From: Candidatus Mesolinea sp.
GTDB taxonomy: Bacteria; Chloroflexota; Anaerolineae; Anaerolineales; Anaerolineaceae
Length of the DNA stretch: 8,467 bases
Assembly: GCA_003445715.1 (NCBI GenBank)
Contig: DMCS01000026.1
Span: 1 to 8,467, forward strand
Direction: 5' to 3'
Below the pieces are notes generated by a model, which saw nothing but the letters and a program-made list of their open reading frames with translations, made no database searches and had not been told where the DNA came from. Both the position numbers and the translations under genes were made by a program. Shown piece by piece: positions 1-5,805 of the stretch (position 1 is the first letter of the stretch; the number at the start of each line of letters is the position of its first letter).

Positions 1-2
1 CG

Positions 3-299
3 CACCGGCCCCCCCCGAGCTCTCCACCCTTCCCCCACCCGGCGCCCTCCCGATCTCTGCAAACCTGCCCCCATTGCTCCGTTGGACGTATCCAGCAAAG
101 CTCTATCACGTATACTGCCATTATCAGCGGAAAACTGCTTAGCGTGCCGGATTTTCCTGTGTGGCGTTGCGATGTTTGCCATGCTTATGTCTATGACCCC
201 ATCGCGATTGGTCAGCTGCAAGCCTCGCTCTCTGCCCACCAAAAAGCCATCCTGGACGAAAAGGCTCGCCGAACATCACGTAAGACTGCTTCGTCCTAA
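3..299 (+). CDS. YgiT-type zinc-ribbon protein, 5' end cut by window
   Basis: The reading frame is open from base 3 to the TAA at 297-299, about 98 codons, with no ATG, GTG or TTG before the zinc motif, so the start lies upstream or is hidden by a frame error. The visible protein opens with a Pro/Ser-rich stretch, then CPHC (Cys codons at 66 and 75), a short beta-like segment (ITYTAIISGKLLSVPDFPVW), and CDVC (Cys codons at 168 and 177), followed by about 40 mostly helical and basic residues ending in TSRKTASS. Two CxxC pairs about 30 residues apart, with a VPDFPVWRC-like approach to the second pair, are typical of the YgiT/MqsA-type zinc finger. No HTH domain follows, so it is not a full MqsA antitoxin. 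Small YgiT-finger proteins are often the second gene of toxin-antitoxin-like pairs, but any partner would lie outside the window. The run of eight C at 9-16 is a likely place for a sequencing frameshift. Confidence 0.7.
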   Translation, partial: HRPPPSSPPFPHPAPSRSLQTCPHCSVGRIQQSSITYTAIISGKLLSVPDFPVWRCDVCHAYVYDPIAIGQLQASLSAHQKAILDEKARRTSRKTASS

Positions 300-386
300 T
301 TCCCTTGCAATACTGCCTCTGATGTGCAGCAGGGGTGGTTCCCGCTCTTGAAATAATAAGAATTCTCTAAGAAAACAGCTTAAAAT

Positions 387-415
387 TTGACGCGCTCTGT
401 TGAGCGTGCTATGAT
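387..415 (+). promoter_or_regulatory. Sigma70-type promoter of the PIN/TRAM-cysS-rlmB operon
   Basis: TTGACG (387-392) and TATGAT (410-415) are separated by exactly 17 nt, five of six consensus bases in each box. The preceding 361-386 is A/T-rich and could act as an UP element. The predicted start near 422 gives a leader of about 48 nt that contains the AGGAGG ribosome site. No competing promoter of similar quality is seen before the first gene. Confidence 0.75.
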
Positions 416-455
416 TGAAGTGTATCATTATATTTTTATTATTCCGTACTTTAAT

Positions 456-461
456 AGGAGG
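456..461 (+). promoter_or_regulatory. Ribosome binding site of the PIN/TRAM gene
   Basis: A perfect AGGAGG lies 8 nt before the ATG at 470. It fixes the start and contrasts with the missing sites of the genes at 5147 and 5806. Confidence 0.85.
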
Positions 462-469
462 TTTTATTC

Positions 470-1546
470 ATGAGCGCGATACTTTTATCTCGTATTATTG
501 GCGCAATCGTTTTTGGAATTATTGGTTTCTTTTCTGGCACACCCATCCATGATTACCTGATTTCGTTTTGGGTAACCTACCCCTTTCAGGATGGCACCAC
601 AGTTATCTTTTGCGTGATCCTATTTGCCATCATCGGGTATATCATCACTCCGTGGATTAGTGTAAAACCAGTGCAATCCATCGCAAAAAACATGAGCAAG
701 TCCTCGCCGCGAGCGCTCTTAAGTGCTTTGGTGGGGTTGATTTTAGGGCTGATTATCTCGGCTTTGTTGGCATACCCCATCTCACTTTTACCAGACCCAT
801 TGGGGCAAATTTTACCTTTAGTAATGGTCGTTGTTTGGAGCTACTTGGGCGTGAGTTTGTTTTATACACGCGGTGAAGAATTTAGTAATGTTTTTCACAC
901 CTTTTCCAACAGATTCTCGAGTAAAGGCTCAAAAACACAAGTAGAGGGTGAATATCGCATTTTGGTAGATACCAGCGCGATCATCGATGGACGCATCGCC
1001 GATATCGTCAAAACCGGCTTCCTACACGGCACGTTGATCGTGCCCCGTTTTGTGCTTAATGAGCTGCAGTACGTTTCTGATTCAGCCGATTCTTTGCGCA
1101 GGCAGCGCGGTCGGCGGGGGATGGACATTTTAGCTGAGCTGCAGCAGAATGAAAACATCCCCGTCATCATCAGCGATATCGACGTGGAGGGCGTGCGCGA
1201 AGTGGACGATCGCTTGGTGGTGCTTGCCCGCCAGATGCGTTGCCCAATTCTGACCAACGACTATAACCTCAACCGTATTGCCGAACTGCAAGGAGTGCAG
1301 GTGCTCAATATCAACGATTTAGCCAACGCCGTCAAAGTTATCCTTCTGCCCGGCGAAAGCTTTAAGGTACACATCATCCAAGAAGGCAAAGAGTATAACC
1401 AAGGGGTTGGCTTTATGGATGACGGTACGATGGTGGTCGTTGAAGATGGGCAGCAATTTATGAACAAAGAAATTAACGTCACTGTCACCAAAGTGCTGCA
1501 AACTTCCGCCGGGCGTATGATTTTTGCCAAGCCCGAGACTGAATAA
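470..1546 (+). CDS. Membrane-anchored PIN/TRAM domain protein (YacL-like)
   Basis: The 358-residue protein has three parts. The N-terminal third holds four hydrophobic helices (about 5-23, 43-63, 84-107, 113-133). A PIN-type nuclease domain (about 162-288) follows, with candidate metal-binding acids D167 in LVDTSAIIDGR, E198 in VPRFVLNELQ, D246/D247 in VREVDDRL and D264 in LTNDYNLN. A TRAM domain (about 292-353) closes it, with the GVGFMDDGTMVVVEDG core expected to bind RNA. Length and order match the YacL family of Gram-positive bacteria and relatives in other phyla. PIN domains are usually Mg-dependent ribonucleases; the substrate of this membrane form is not established to my knowledge. 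All four acidic positions are present, so it could be active. The cysS gene follows after a short gap, the same neighbourhood side as in Bacillus, where yacL lies upstream of cysS with genes between. Start chosen from the AGGAGG 8 nt upstream. Confidence 0.9.
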   Translation: MSAILLSRIIGAIVFGIIGFFSGTPIHDYLISFWVTYPFQDGTTVIFCVILFAIIGYIITPWISVKPVQSIAKNMSKSSPRALLSALVGLILGLIISALLAYPISLLPDPLGQILPLVMVVVWSYLGVSLFYTRGEEFSNVFHTFSNRFSSKGSKTQVEGEYRILVDTSAIIDGRIADIVKTGFLHGTLIVPRFVLNELQYVSDSADSLRRQRGRRGMDILAELQQNENIPVIISDIDVEGVREVDDRLVVLARQMRCPILTNDYNLNRIAELQGVQVLNINDLANAVKVILLPGESFKVHIIQEGKEYNQGVGFMDDGTMVVVEDGQQFMNKEINVTVTKVLQTSAGRMIFAKPETE

Positions 1547-1551
1547 GCGCT

Positions 1552-1556
1552 GGAGG
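1552..1556 (+). promoter_or_regulatory. Ribosome binding site that decides the cysS start
   Basis: GGAGG lies 5 nt before the ATG at 1562. A longer reading starting with GTG at 1556 is possible in frame, but that codon overlaps this site, so the ATG is preferred. Confidence 0.75.
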
Positions 1557-1561
1557 TGAGC

Positions 1562-2962
1562 ATGGCGCTGAAAGTTTACAACACCCTGACTCGTACCAAG
1601 GAAGTGTTCCAACCGCTGGAACCCGGCAAAGTGCGCATGTATGTTTGCGGACCCACGGTTTACGACCGCGCACATATCGGGCACGCCATGTCCGCTATTG
1701 TGTTTGATATCATCCGGCGCTACTTAGAGTATTCTGGCTATGAAGTGCGCTTTGTGATGAACTACACCGATGTGGATGACAAGATCATCGAACGCGCCAA
1801 ACAAATGGGCATCGATCCGTTCGCTTTAGCCCAACGTTACATCGAGGATTATCAACGTAATTTAGCTGCGCTCAACGTTAAACCTGCCACGCTCAACCCG
1901 CGCGCTACCCAAGAGATGGATTTCATCATCAATATGATCCAAAAGCTCATTGATGCCGGCGTTGCTTACGTGGTCGATGGCGATGTGTACTATCGCGTAG
2001 AATCGTACCCGGAATACGGCAAGCTTTCTGGGCGCAAGCTGGAAACCATGAACGCAGGTGCCCGCGTAAAAGTTGATGACCGCAAAGAGCACCCGATGGA
2101 TTTTGCGCTGTGGAAAGCAGCCAAAGAAGGCGAGCCAGCTTGGGATTCGCCCTGGGGCAAGGGCCGGCCTGGCTGGCACATCGAATGCTCCGCCATGAAC
2201 CTGCACCACCTAGGCGAGCAAATCGATATCCACGGCGGTGGCACCGACCTAATCTTCCCGCACCACGAAAATGAAATCGCCCAGACGGAAGCGCTCACGC
2301 ATAAGCCCTTTGCGCGCTATTGGATCCACAACGGTATGCTCACCTTTAAATCCGAAAAAATGTCCAAATCAGTGGGCAATATGATTACGATTGATGAATT
2401 TTTGCAGGAGCACCCCGGGGATGTGATGCGGCTGCTCGTGCTCAATGGCTCCTACCGTAGCCCGCTCACCTATAGCGATGAAGTGCTCGAGCAGACCGAA
2501 CAGGCTTACCGCCGTCTGCTTTCGGCTAAAAAGCCTGCTTTGCCCAACGCACCAGGCATCAGTCCAGAGAAGGCGCAAGCTTTGATTGAGGCAGCCCAAA
2601 AAGCCCATGCCCAGTTCATCGAAAGCATGGATGATGACTTCAACACAGCGGCTGCTATGGCTGCGATATTCGAGTTGGTCAAGCAAATCAATCAAGCCCG
2701 AGCAGAGGGCGCCACCCAAGCTCAGTTAGAACCAGCCCAAGCCATGTTCAACGAACTCACCGGCGTCTTAGGGCTGCAGCTGGAAGAACGGGCTGGTGCT
2801 CAAACCAACGCTGACCCGTTCATCGATTTGCTCGTGGCTGTACGCAGCGAGCTGCGTGCGCAAAAGAACTGGGCGCTTTCCGATAAAATCCGAGACGAGC
2901 TAAAAGCACTGGGCGTGATACTGGAAGATAGCAAAGACGGCACCACCTGGAGCTGGGAGTAG
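1562..2962 (+). CDS. cysS: Cysteinyl-tRNA synthetase
   Basis: This class I aminoacyl-tRNA synthetase charges tRNA-Cys with cysteine in the cytoplasm. At 466 residues it is the usual bacterial length. The HIGH motif is H38-I-G-H41 and the KMSKS loop is K266-M-S-K-S270, with SVGN following. All four zinc ligands that discriminate cysteine are present and in register with the E. coli enzyme: C29 (MYVCGPTVYD), C209 (WHIECSAM), H234 and E238 (FPHHENEIAQ). The C-terminal part (about 340-466) is the helical tRNA-binding region, ending in the typical RDELKALGVILEDSKDGTTW. It is the middle gene of the operon, 15 nt after the PIN/TRAM stop and 2 nt before the methylase start, so co-transcription and probably translational coupling are expected. 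No T-box or other leader is seen in front of it. Confidence 0.97.
   Translation: MALKVYNTLTRTKEVFQPLEPGKVRMYVCGPTVYDRAHIGHAMSAIVFDIIRRYLEYSGYEVRFVMNYTDVDDKIIERAKQMGIDPFALAQRYIEDYQRNLAALNVKPATLNPRATQEMDFIINMIQKLIDAGVAYVVDGDVYYRVESYPEYGKLSGRKLETMNAGARVKVDDRKEHPMDFALWKAAKEGEPAWDSPWGKGRPGWHIECSAMNLHHLGEQIDIHGGGTDLIFPHHENEIAQTEALTHKPFARYWIHNGMLTFKSEKMSKSVGNMITIDEFLQEHPGDVMRLLVLNGSYRSPLTYSDEVLEQTEQAYRRLLSAKKPALPNAPGISPEKAQALIEAAQKAHAQFIESMDDDFNTAAAMAAIFELVKQINQARAEGATQAQLEPAQAMFNELTGVLGLQLEERAGAQTNADPFIDLLVAVRSELRAQKNWALSDKIRDELKALGVILEDSKDGTTWSWE
2955..2959 (+). promoter_or_regulatory. Ribosome binding site inside the cysS end, for the TTG start
   Basis: GGGAG, within the last cysS codons, sits 5 nt before the TTG at 2965. 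This supports the rare TTG start and suggests coupling to cysS termination. Confidence 0.6.
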
Positions 2963-2964
2963 CT

Positions 2965-3705
2965 TTGAAGGAATGGATCACCGGGCGCAACCCGGTTTAT
3001 GAGGTCTTACGCGCCAAAAGGCGGCAAGCTTTCAGGCTGCTTGTGGCAAAGGGCATCAAACCAGAAGGTCAGCTCCCCCAGGTCTTACAACTGGCACAGG
3101 CGCGCCGCCTGCCCATCGATGAAGTCCCGCGCAGCCAGCTGGATACACTTGCTGACCACCATCAGGGGATTGCGTTGGAAGCCAGTAGCTACCCCTACGC
3201 TGCCCTGGAAGATTTGCTGGTTTATTCCCAGCGTCAGCCCGAACCGCCCTTTTTCCTGCTGCTGGATCTGATCCAGGATCCGCAAAACCTGGGCTCGCTC
3301 CTGCGCACAGCCGAAGCCATGGGCGTGCATGGGGTCGTGCTCCCCTCGCGGCAAGCCGCACAAATTACCCCCACCGTGGTGCATGCCAGCTCTGGAGCGT
3401 GCGAACACTTGCTCATCGCCCAATATAATTTGGCTCAAGCCATAGAGCGCATGAAGCAGCTCGATATTTGGATTTACGGACTAGATCAAGCCCCCAGCTC
3501 CAAAACGCCGGCAGAACTACGCTTCGACCTGGGATTAGCACTCGTGGTTGGTAACGAAGGCACTGGCATGCGCCAGCTTGTACGCCAATCCTGTGATGAG
3601 CTGCTGCGCTTGCCGATGGTTGGCAAGATTGAATCCCTCAATGCCGCGGTAGCCGGCTCAATTGCGCTCTACCTGGCGCGCCAAGCCCGCTTGCAGCGCG
3701 CTTAG
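2965..3705 (+). CDS. rlmB: TrmH/SpoU-family 23S rRNA 2'-O-ribose methyltransferase (RlmB type)
   Basis: The 246-residue protein should use S-adenosylmethionine to methylate a ribose 2'-OH in rRNA; RlmB of E. coli modifies G2251 of 23S rRNA. The N-terminal 75 residues form the SpoU substrate-binding domain, starting with the hallmark GRNPVYEVLRA. The knotted SPOUT catalytic domain shows motif 1 (DPQNLGSLLRTAEAMG, 105-120, with N108 and R114), motif 2 (VVGNEGTGM, 194-202) and motif 3 (LPMVGKIESLNAAVAGSIAL, 216-235). The start is TTG, 2 nt after the cysS stop, chosen because it has a ribosome site and keeps the GRNPV motif near the N-terminus; no ATG is available there. cysS followed by an RlmB-type gene is a common bacterial arrangement (yacO/trmH in Bacillus). 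The exact target nucleotide cannot be read from sequence, so a tRNA target or another rRNA site remains possible. Confidence 0.88.
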   Translation: MKEWITGRNPVYEVLRAKRRQAFRLLVAKGIKPEGQLPQVLQLAQARRLPIDEVPRSQLDTLADHHQGIALEASSYPYAALEDLLVYSQRQPEPPFFLLLDLIQDPQNLGSLLRTAEAMGVHGVVLPSRQAAQITPTVVHASSGACEHLLIAQYNLAQAIERMKQLDIWIYGLDQAPSSKTPAELRFDLGLALVVGNEGTGMRQLVRQSCDELLRLPMVGKIESLNAAVAGSIALYLARQARLQRA

Positions 3706-3714
3706 GGGCTAAGC
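3700..3714. repeat. Inverted repeat spanning both stop codons of rlmB and serS
   Basis: GCTTAG (3700-3705), a GGG spacer (3706-3708) and CTAAGC (3709-3714) form a perfect 6-bp stem with a 3-nt loop. Each arm is the final Ala codon plus TAG of one of the two convergent genes. Neither strand has a T-tract after the stem, so it is not a classical intrinsic terminator. It could mark a bidirectional 3' end, or simply arise because both proteins end in Ala-TAG. Confidence 0.45.
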
Positions 3715-4986
3715 TTCCTCTCGAATTACATCGATACCGCCCATAAAGGGGCGCAGCACCTCCGGCACCACGATGCTGCCATCGGCTTGCTGGTAATTTT
3801 CCAGCACGGCAATCAGCGTGCGCGGCAGGCCTAAGCCTGAGCCATTGAGCGTATGCACGAACCTGGGCGAAGAGCCATCTGCCGGCCGATACTTGATGTT
3901 GGCGCGCCTGGCTTGAAAGTCGCCAATGCGCGAAATGGAAGAAACTTCCAGCCACTCCTGGCAGCCTGGTGCCCATACTTCGATATCGTACGTTTTATGC
4001 GAGGCAAAGCTGAGATCACCCGTGGATTGCAGCATCACGCGATAGGTCAAGCCCAGCTCACGGCAGGTAGCCTCGGCATCTTCTACCATGTTTTCTAACT
4101 CTTGTTGTGAATTTTCTGGCATGCAGAACTTATACATCTCCACTTTGTCGAACTGGTGCCCGCGTTTAATGCCGCGCACATCCCTGCCGGCGCTCATTTT
4201 TTCGCGGCGGAAGCAGGCCGTGTAAGCTGTATAATTGATGGTCAAGTCCGCCTCATCCAGCACTTCGCCCATCAGCATACCCGTCAGCGGCACTTCAGCG
4301 GTCGGCACGAGCCAAAAATCCTCTTCGGCATCGTGATAAAGGTTATCGGCAAATTTGGGCAGCTGCCCAGCAGCAAACATGACCTCTTGGCGCACCATAT
4401 AGGGTGGATAAACCTCGTGGTAACCTTGGCGGATGTGCTGATCTACCATCCAGAAGATCAAAGCACGCTCCAAGCGTGCGCCAGCGCCCTCGAGCACATA
4501 AAAGCGCGTGCCGGAGAGCTTCACGCCAGCTTCAAAATTAATAATGCCCAACTCAGGACCCAAATCCCAATGTGCTTTGGGTTCAAAATCAAAAGAACGT
4601 GGCTCCCCTACCGTCCGTATCACCACATTGTCTTTATCGCTGGTCCCAAAGGGAACGTCTGGGTCGGGGACGTTCGGCACACCTGCCACAAGGTCATGCA
4701 AGTCAAGCTCCACTTTTTTTAACTGCTCATCCAGTGCATCGATATCTTCTTTAAGCAAGCGCATGGCTTCGATTTTTCCCTGCCGGGCAGCCGCATCTTT
4801 CATGTGTCCAATTTCTTTGCTTACCGCATTACGCTGGGCTTTTTTACTTTCTACCTCCAGTATGAGTGTGCGGCGCTGCTCATCCAGCGCGATAATCTGG
4901 TCAACAATGTCCGTCTCCATCTGGCGCTTGCGTAAAGCCTCGCGGATGAGTTCGGGGTTTTCGCGTATCAGCTTTAAGTCCAGCAT
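3709..4986 (-). CDS. serS: Seryl-tRNA synthetase
   Basis: This class II synthetase charges tRNA-Ser and tRNA-Sec, where present, with serine. At 425 residues it has normal bacterial length. Residues 1-100 form the long helical hairpin (coiled-coil arm) that grips the long variable arm of the tRNA. The core shows VPTAEVPLT (227-235), whose TAE segment binds serine, motif 2 from ACFRREK to HQFDKVEM (257-284, with R260 and E262 as the R-x-E pair), and motif 3 (LNGSGLGLPRTLIAVLENYQ, 380-399, with R389). Motif 2 reads FRREKMSAGRD rather than the more familiar FRSEAGSAGRD, a lineage variant rather than a defect. The ATG at 4986 is preceded by AAGGAGA with a 6-nt gap. It is a single-gene unit, divergent from the LysM gene and convergent with the rlmB-like gene. 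Confidence 0.97.
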   Translation of the reverse strand: MLDLKLIRENPELIREALRKRQMETDIVDQIIALDEQRRTLILEVESKKAQRNAVSKEIGHMKDAAARQGKIEAMRLLKEDIDALDEQLKKVELDLHDLVAGVPNVPDPDVPFGTSDKDNVVIRTVGEPRSFDFEPKAHWDLGPELGIINFEAGVKLSGTRFYVLEGAGARLERALIFWMVDQHIRQGYHEVYPPYMVRQEVMFAAGQLPKFADNLYHDAEEDFWLVPTAEVPLTGMLMGEVLDEADLTINYTAYTACFRREKMSAGRDVRGIKRGHQFDKVEMYKFCMPENSQQELENMVEDAEATCRELGLTYRVMLQSTGDLSFASHKTYDIEVWAPGCQEWLEVSSISRIGDFQARRANIKYRPADGSSPRFVHTLNGSGLGLPRTLIAVLENYQQADGSIVVPEVLRPFMGGIDVIREEA

Positions 4987-4992
4987 AGGTAA

Positions 4993-4999
4993 TCTCCTT
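4993..4999 (-). promoter_or_regulatory. Ribosome binding site of serS
   Basis: On the minus strand AAGGAGA lies 6 nt before the ATG at 4986. It confirms the start and shows that this organism uses ordinary Shine-Dalgarno sites for some genes. Confidence 0.8.
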
Positions 5000-5020
5000 G
5001 GGATAGCTTCATTCTGAGCA

Positions 5021-5026
5021 ATTCTA
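5021..5026 (-). promoter_or_regulatory. Possible -10 box of serS
   Basis: The minus strand reads TAGAAT here, five of six consensus bases, which would give a leader of about 28 nt containing the ribosome site. No good -35 box lies 16-18 nt upstream. An alternative TATACT on the same strand (5129-5134) overlaps the LysM -10 box and would give a long leader. Confidence 0.3.
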
Positions 5027-5065
5027 CCACCGGAGAGAGCAGCATATCAGAGCGCTATCGCGCAA

Positions 5066-5080
5066 TGGCAAAAAATGCCA
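5066..5080. repeat. Small inverted repeat in the serS-LysM divergent region
   Basis: TGGCA and TGCCA flank five A, forming a 5-bp stem. Just upstream, GCGC-TATC-GCGC (5052-5063) is a second short inverted repeat. Either could be an operator or a leader hairpin of serS, but both are short enough to be chance. Confidence 0.3.
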
Positions 5081-5130
5081 AAGTAATCCTTTCCATGGAG
5101 CTTGCTCAAATGCCTTTAATCCGCGTGGAG

Positions 5131-5136
5131 TATAAT
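5131..5136 (+). promoter_or_regulatory. Perfect -10 box close to the LysM start codon
   Basis: TATAAT ends 10 nt before the ATG at 5147. Transcription would start around 5143-5144, leaving a leader of 3-4 nt. No clear -35 box is found at 16-18 nt spacing; TTGCTC at 5102-5107 is too far (23 nt). Only a weak AGG lies in ribosome-site position, so a leaderless or nearly leaderless mRNA is likely. Confidence 0.6.
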
Positions 5137-5146
5137 AGGCGCCATC

Positions 5147-5704
5147 ATGAAAAAGCTTGCACAATTGCTCACCTTCGTTCTGTTAGCCCTGGTACTCCAC
5201 AGCCAGCAGACGCTTGCCTCAGCTAAGTCTTTTGCCCAAGAGGATCAACCTACCACAACCTATTCCAGTTGGATTATCACTTCTACCCCCAACCCGGACG
5301 GCTCCATCGTACACATCGTGCAAGAAGGAGAGACCCTGTGGGATATCGCCTTGGCATATGGCGTGCCGGAGAGTGAGATCATGGGTAACTCGGGCAACAG
5401 CCCAACGGTCACGGATGTATATGTGGGGCAGGTGTTGATTATCCGCCAGCCAAACCTTGCTACGCAAACCCCCACGCTCACCCCCACACCTACGCGCATC
5501 ACGCCCGAGGCTACCCTGCTGCGGCCTACGCTCACGCCTGTCCCAACCCAGACGCTTTTCCCCACCCTCACTCCCACCGACCAGCCCAACGTGCTAGTCC
5601 GCGCCTTTGCCAATACACACACCGTCGGCATTGCCATGGTCAGCATTAGCAGTGTCGGTATACTTCTGGTACTAATTTTCGGCTTTTTCAAGAAAAGCAA
5701 ATAA
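5147..5704 (+). CDS. Secreted LysM protein with Thr/Pro linker and C-terminal membrane anchor
   Basis: The 185-residue protein starts with a signal peptide (MKK, hydrophobic 8-18, likely cleavage after the ASA near 26). A single LysM domain spans about 54-100, with the signature VQEGETLWDIALAYGV, a central NSGNSPTVTDVY and the closing VGQVLII. A Thr/Pro-rich linker runs from about 103 to 148 (5453-5590), with TPTLTPTPT-like runs. A hydrophobic helix at about 158-181 follows, ending in a basic FKKSK tail. The predicted topology puts the LysM outside, anchored by the C-terminal helix. LysM domains bind N-acetylglucosamine in peptidoglycan or related glycans. No catalytic domain is attached, so the role is probably wall binding or scaffolding, and the partner is unknown. 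No LPXTG sortase motif precedes the helix. The ATG at 5147 is the only sensible start: it gives a canonical signal peptide and there is an in-frame stop at 5117. The gene probably stands alone, with its own -10 box. Confidence 0.85.
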   Translation: MKKLAQLLTFVLLALVLHSQQTLASAKSFAQEDQPTTTYSSWIITSTPNPDGSIVHIVQEGETLWDIALAYGVPESEIMGNSGNSPTVTDVYVGQVLIIRQPNLATQTPTLTPTPTRITPEATLLRPTLTPVPTQTLFPTLTPTDQPNVLVRAFANTHTVGIAMVSISSVGILLVLIFGFFKKSK

Positions 5705-5745
5705 GGGCGCATCGATGAGCTCCATCTCACCAGAATAAAGTACAT

Positions 5746-5764
5746 TGGCTACGCTCTTTAGCCA
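5746..5764. repeat. Inverted repeat between LysM gene and phosphoesterase promoter
   Basis: TGGCTA (5746-5751) and TAGCCA (5759-5764) form a 6-bp stem with a 7-nt loop. No T-tract follows on the plus strand. It could be a weak 3' hairpin for the LysM transcript or an operator upstream of the next promoter. An 8-bp direct repeat, CGCTCTTT, occurs at 5752-5759 and again at 5784-5791 next to the -10 box. Confidence 0.3.
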
Positions 5765-5790
5765 CCATCTCAAAATGATCTTCCGCTCTT

Positions 5791-5799
5791 TGATATAAT
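5791..5799 (+). promoter_or_regulatory. Extended -10 promoter giving a leaderless phosphoesterase mRNA
   Basis: TGA-TATAAT is a perfect extended -10 element (TGn followed by TATAAT). Its 3' end is 6 nt before the ATG at 5806, so the usual start point, 7 nt downstream of the box, falls on the A of the ATG. There is no -35 box at normal spacing, as expected for extended -10 promoters, and no room for a ribosome binding site. Confidence 0.65.
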
Positions 5800-5805
5800 G
5801 CGGAA

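Noticed and set aside
82..351. 89-codon ORF on the plus strand beginning with MDVSSKALS
   Set aside because: It is an out-of-frame reading of the zinc-ribbon gene, which shows clear paired CxxC motifs in the frame ending at 299. The 82-351 product has no family-like features.
1556..1561. GTG at 1556 as the cysS start
   Set aside because: It overlaps the GGAGG site that is correctly spaced for the ATG at 1562. Starting at 1562 also puts C209, H234 and E238 at the same residue numbers as in the E. coli enzyme.
4156..4722. 188-codon ORF on the plus strand
   Set aside because: It lies wholly antisense to serS, which is identified by strong motifs. Its composition is that of a complement reading, with no ribosome site or domain.
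4987..5146. T-box leader upstream of serS
   Set aside because: No T-box consensus or antiterminator-terminator pair could be recognised, and only about 160 nt are available between the divergent genes.
5453..5590. Repetitive ACC/CCC-rich tract that could suggest a tandem or CRISPR-like repeat
   Set aside because: It encodes the Thr/Pro linker in frame with the LysM protein. There are no regular repeat units or spacers. The same applies to 8093-8257.
5705..5745. Intrinsic terminator after the LysM gene
   Set aside because: Only a 4-bp GATG/CATC pairing is seen, with no T-run; the TGGCTA/TAGCCA hairpin further on also lacks a T-tract.
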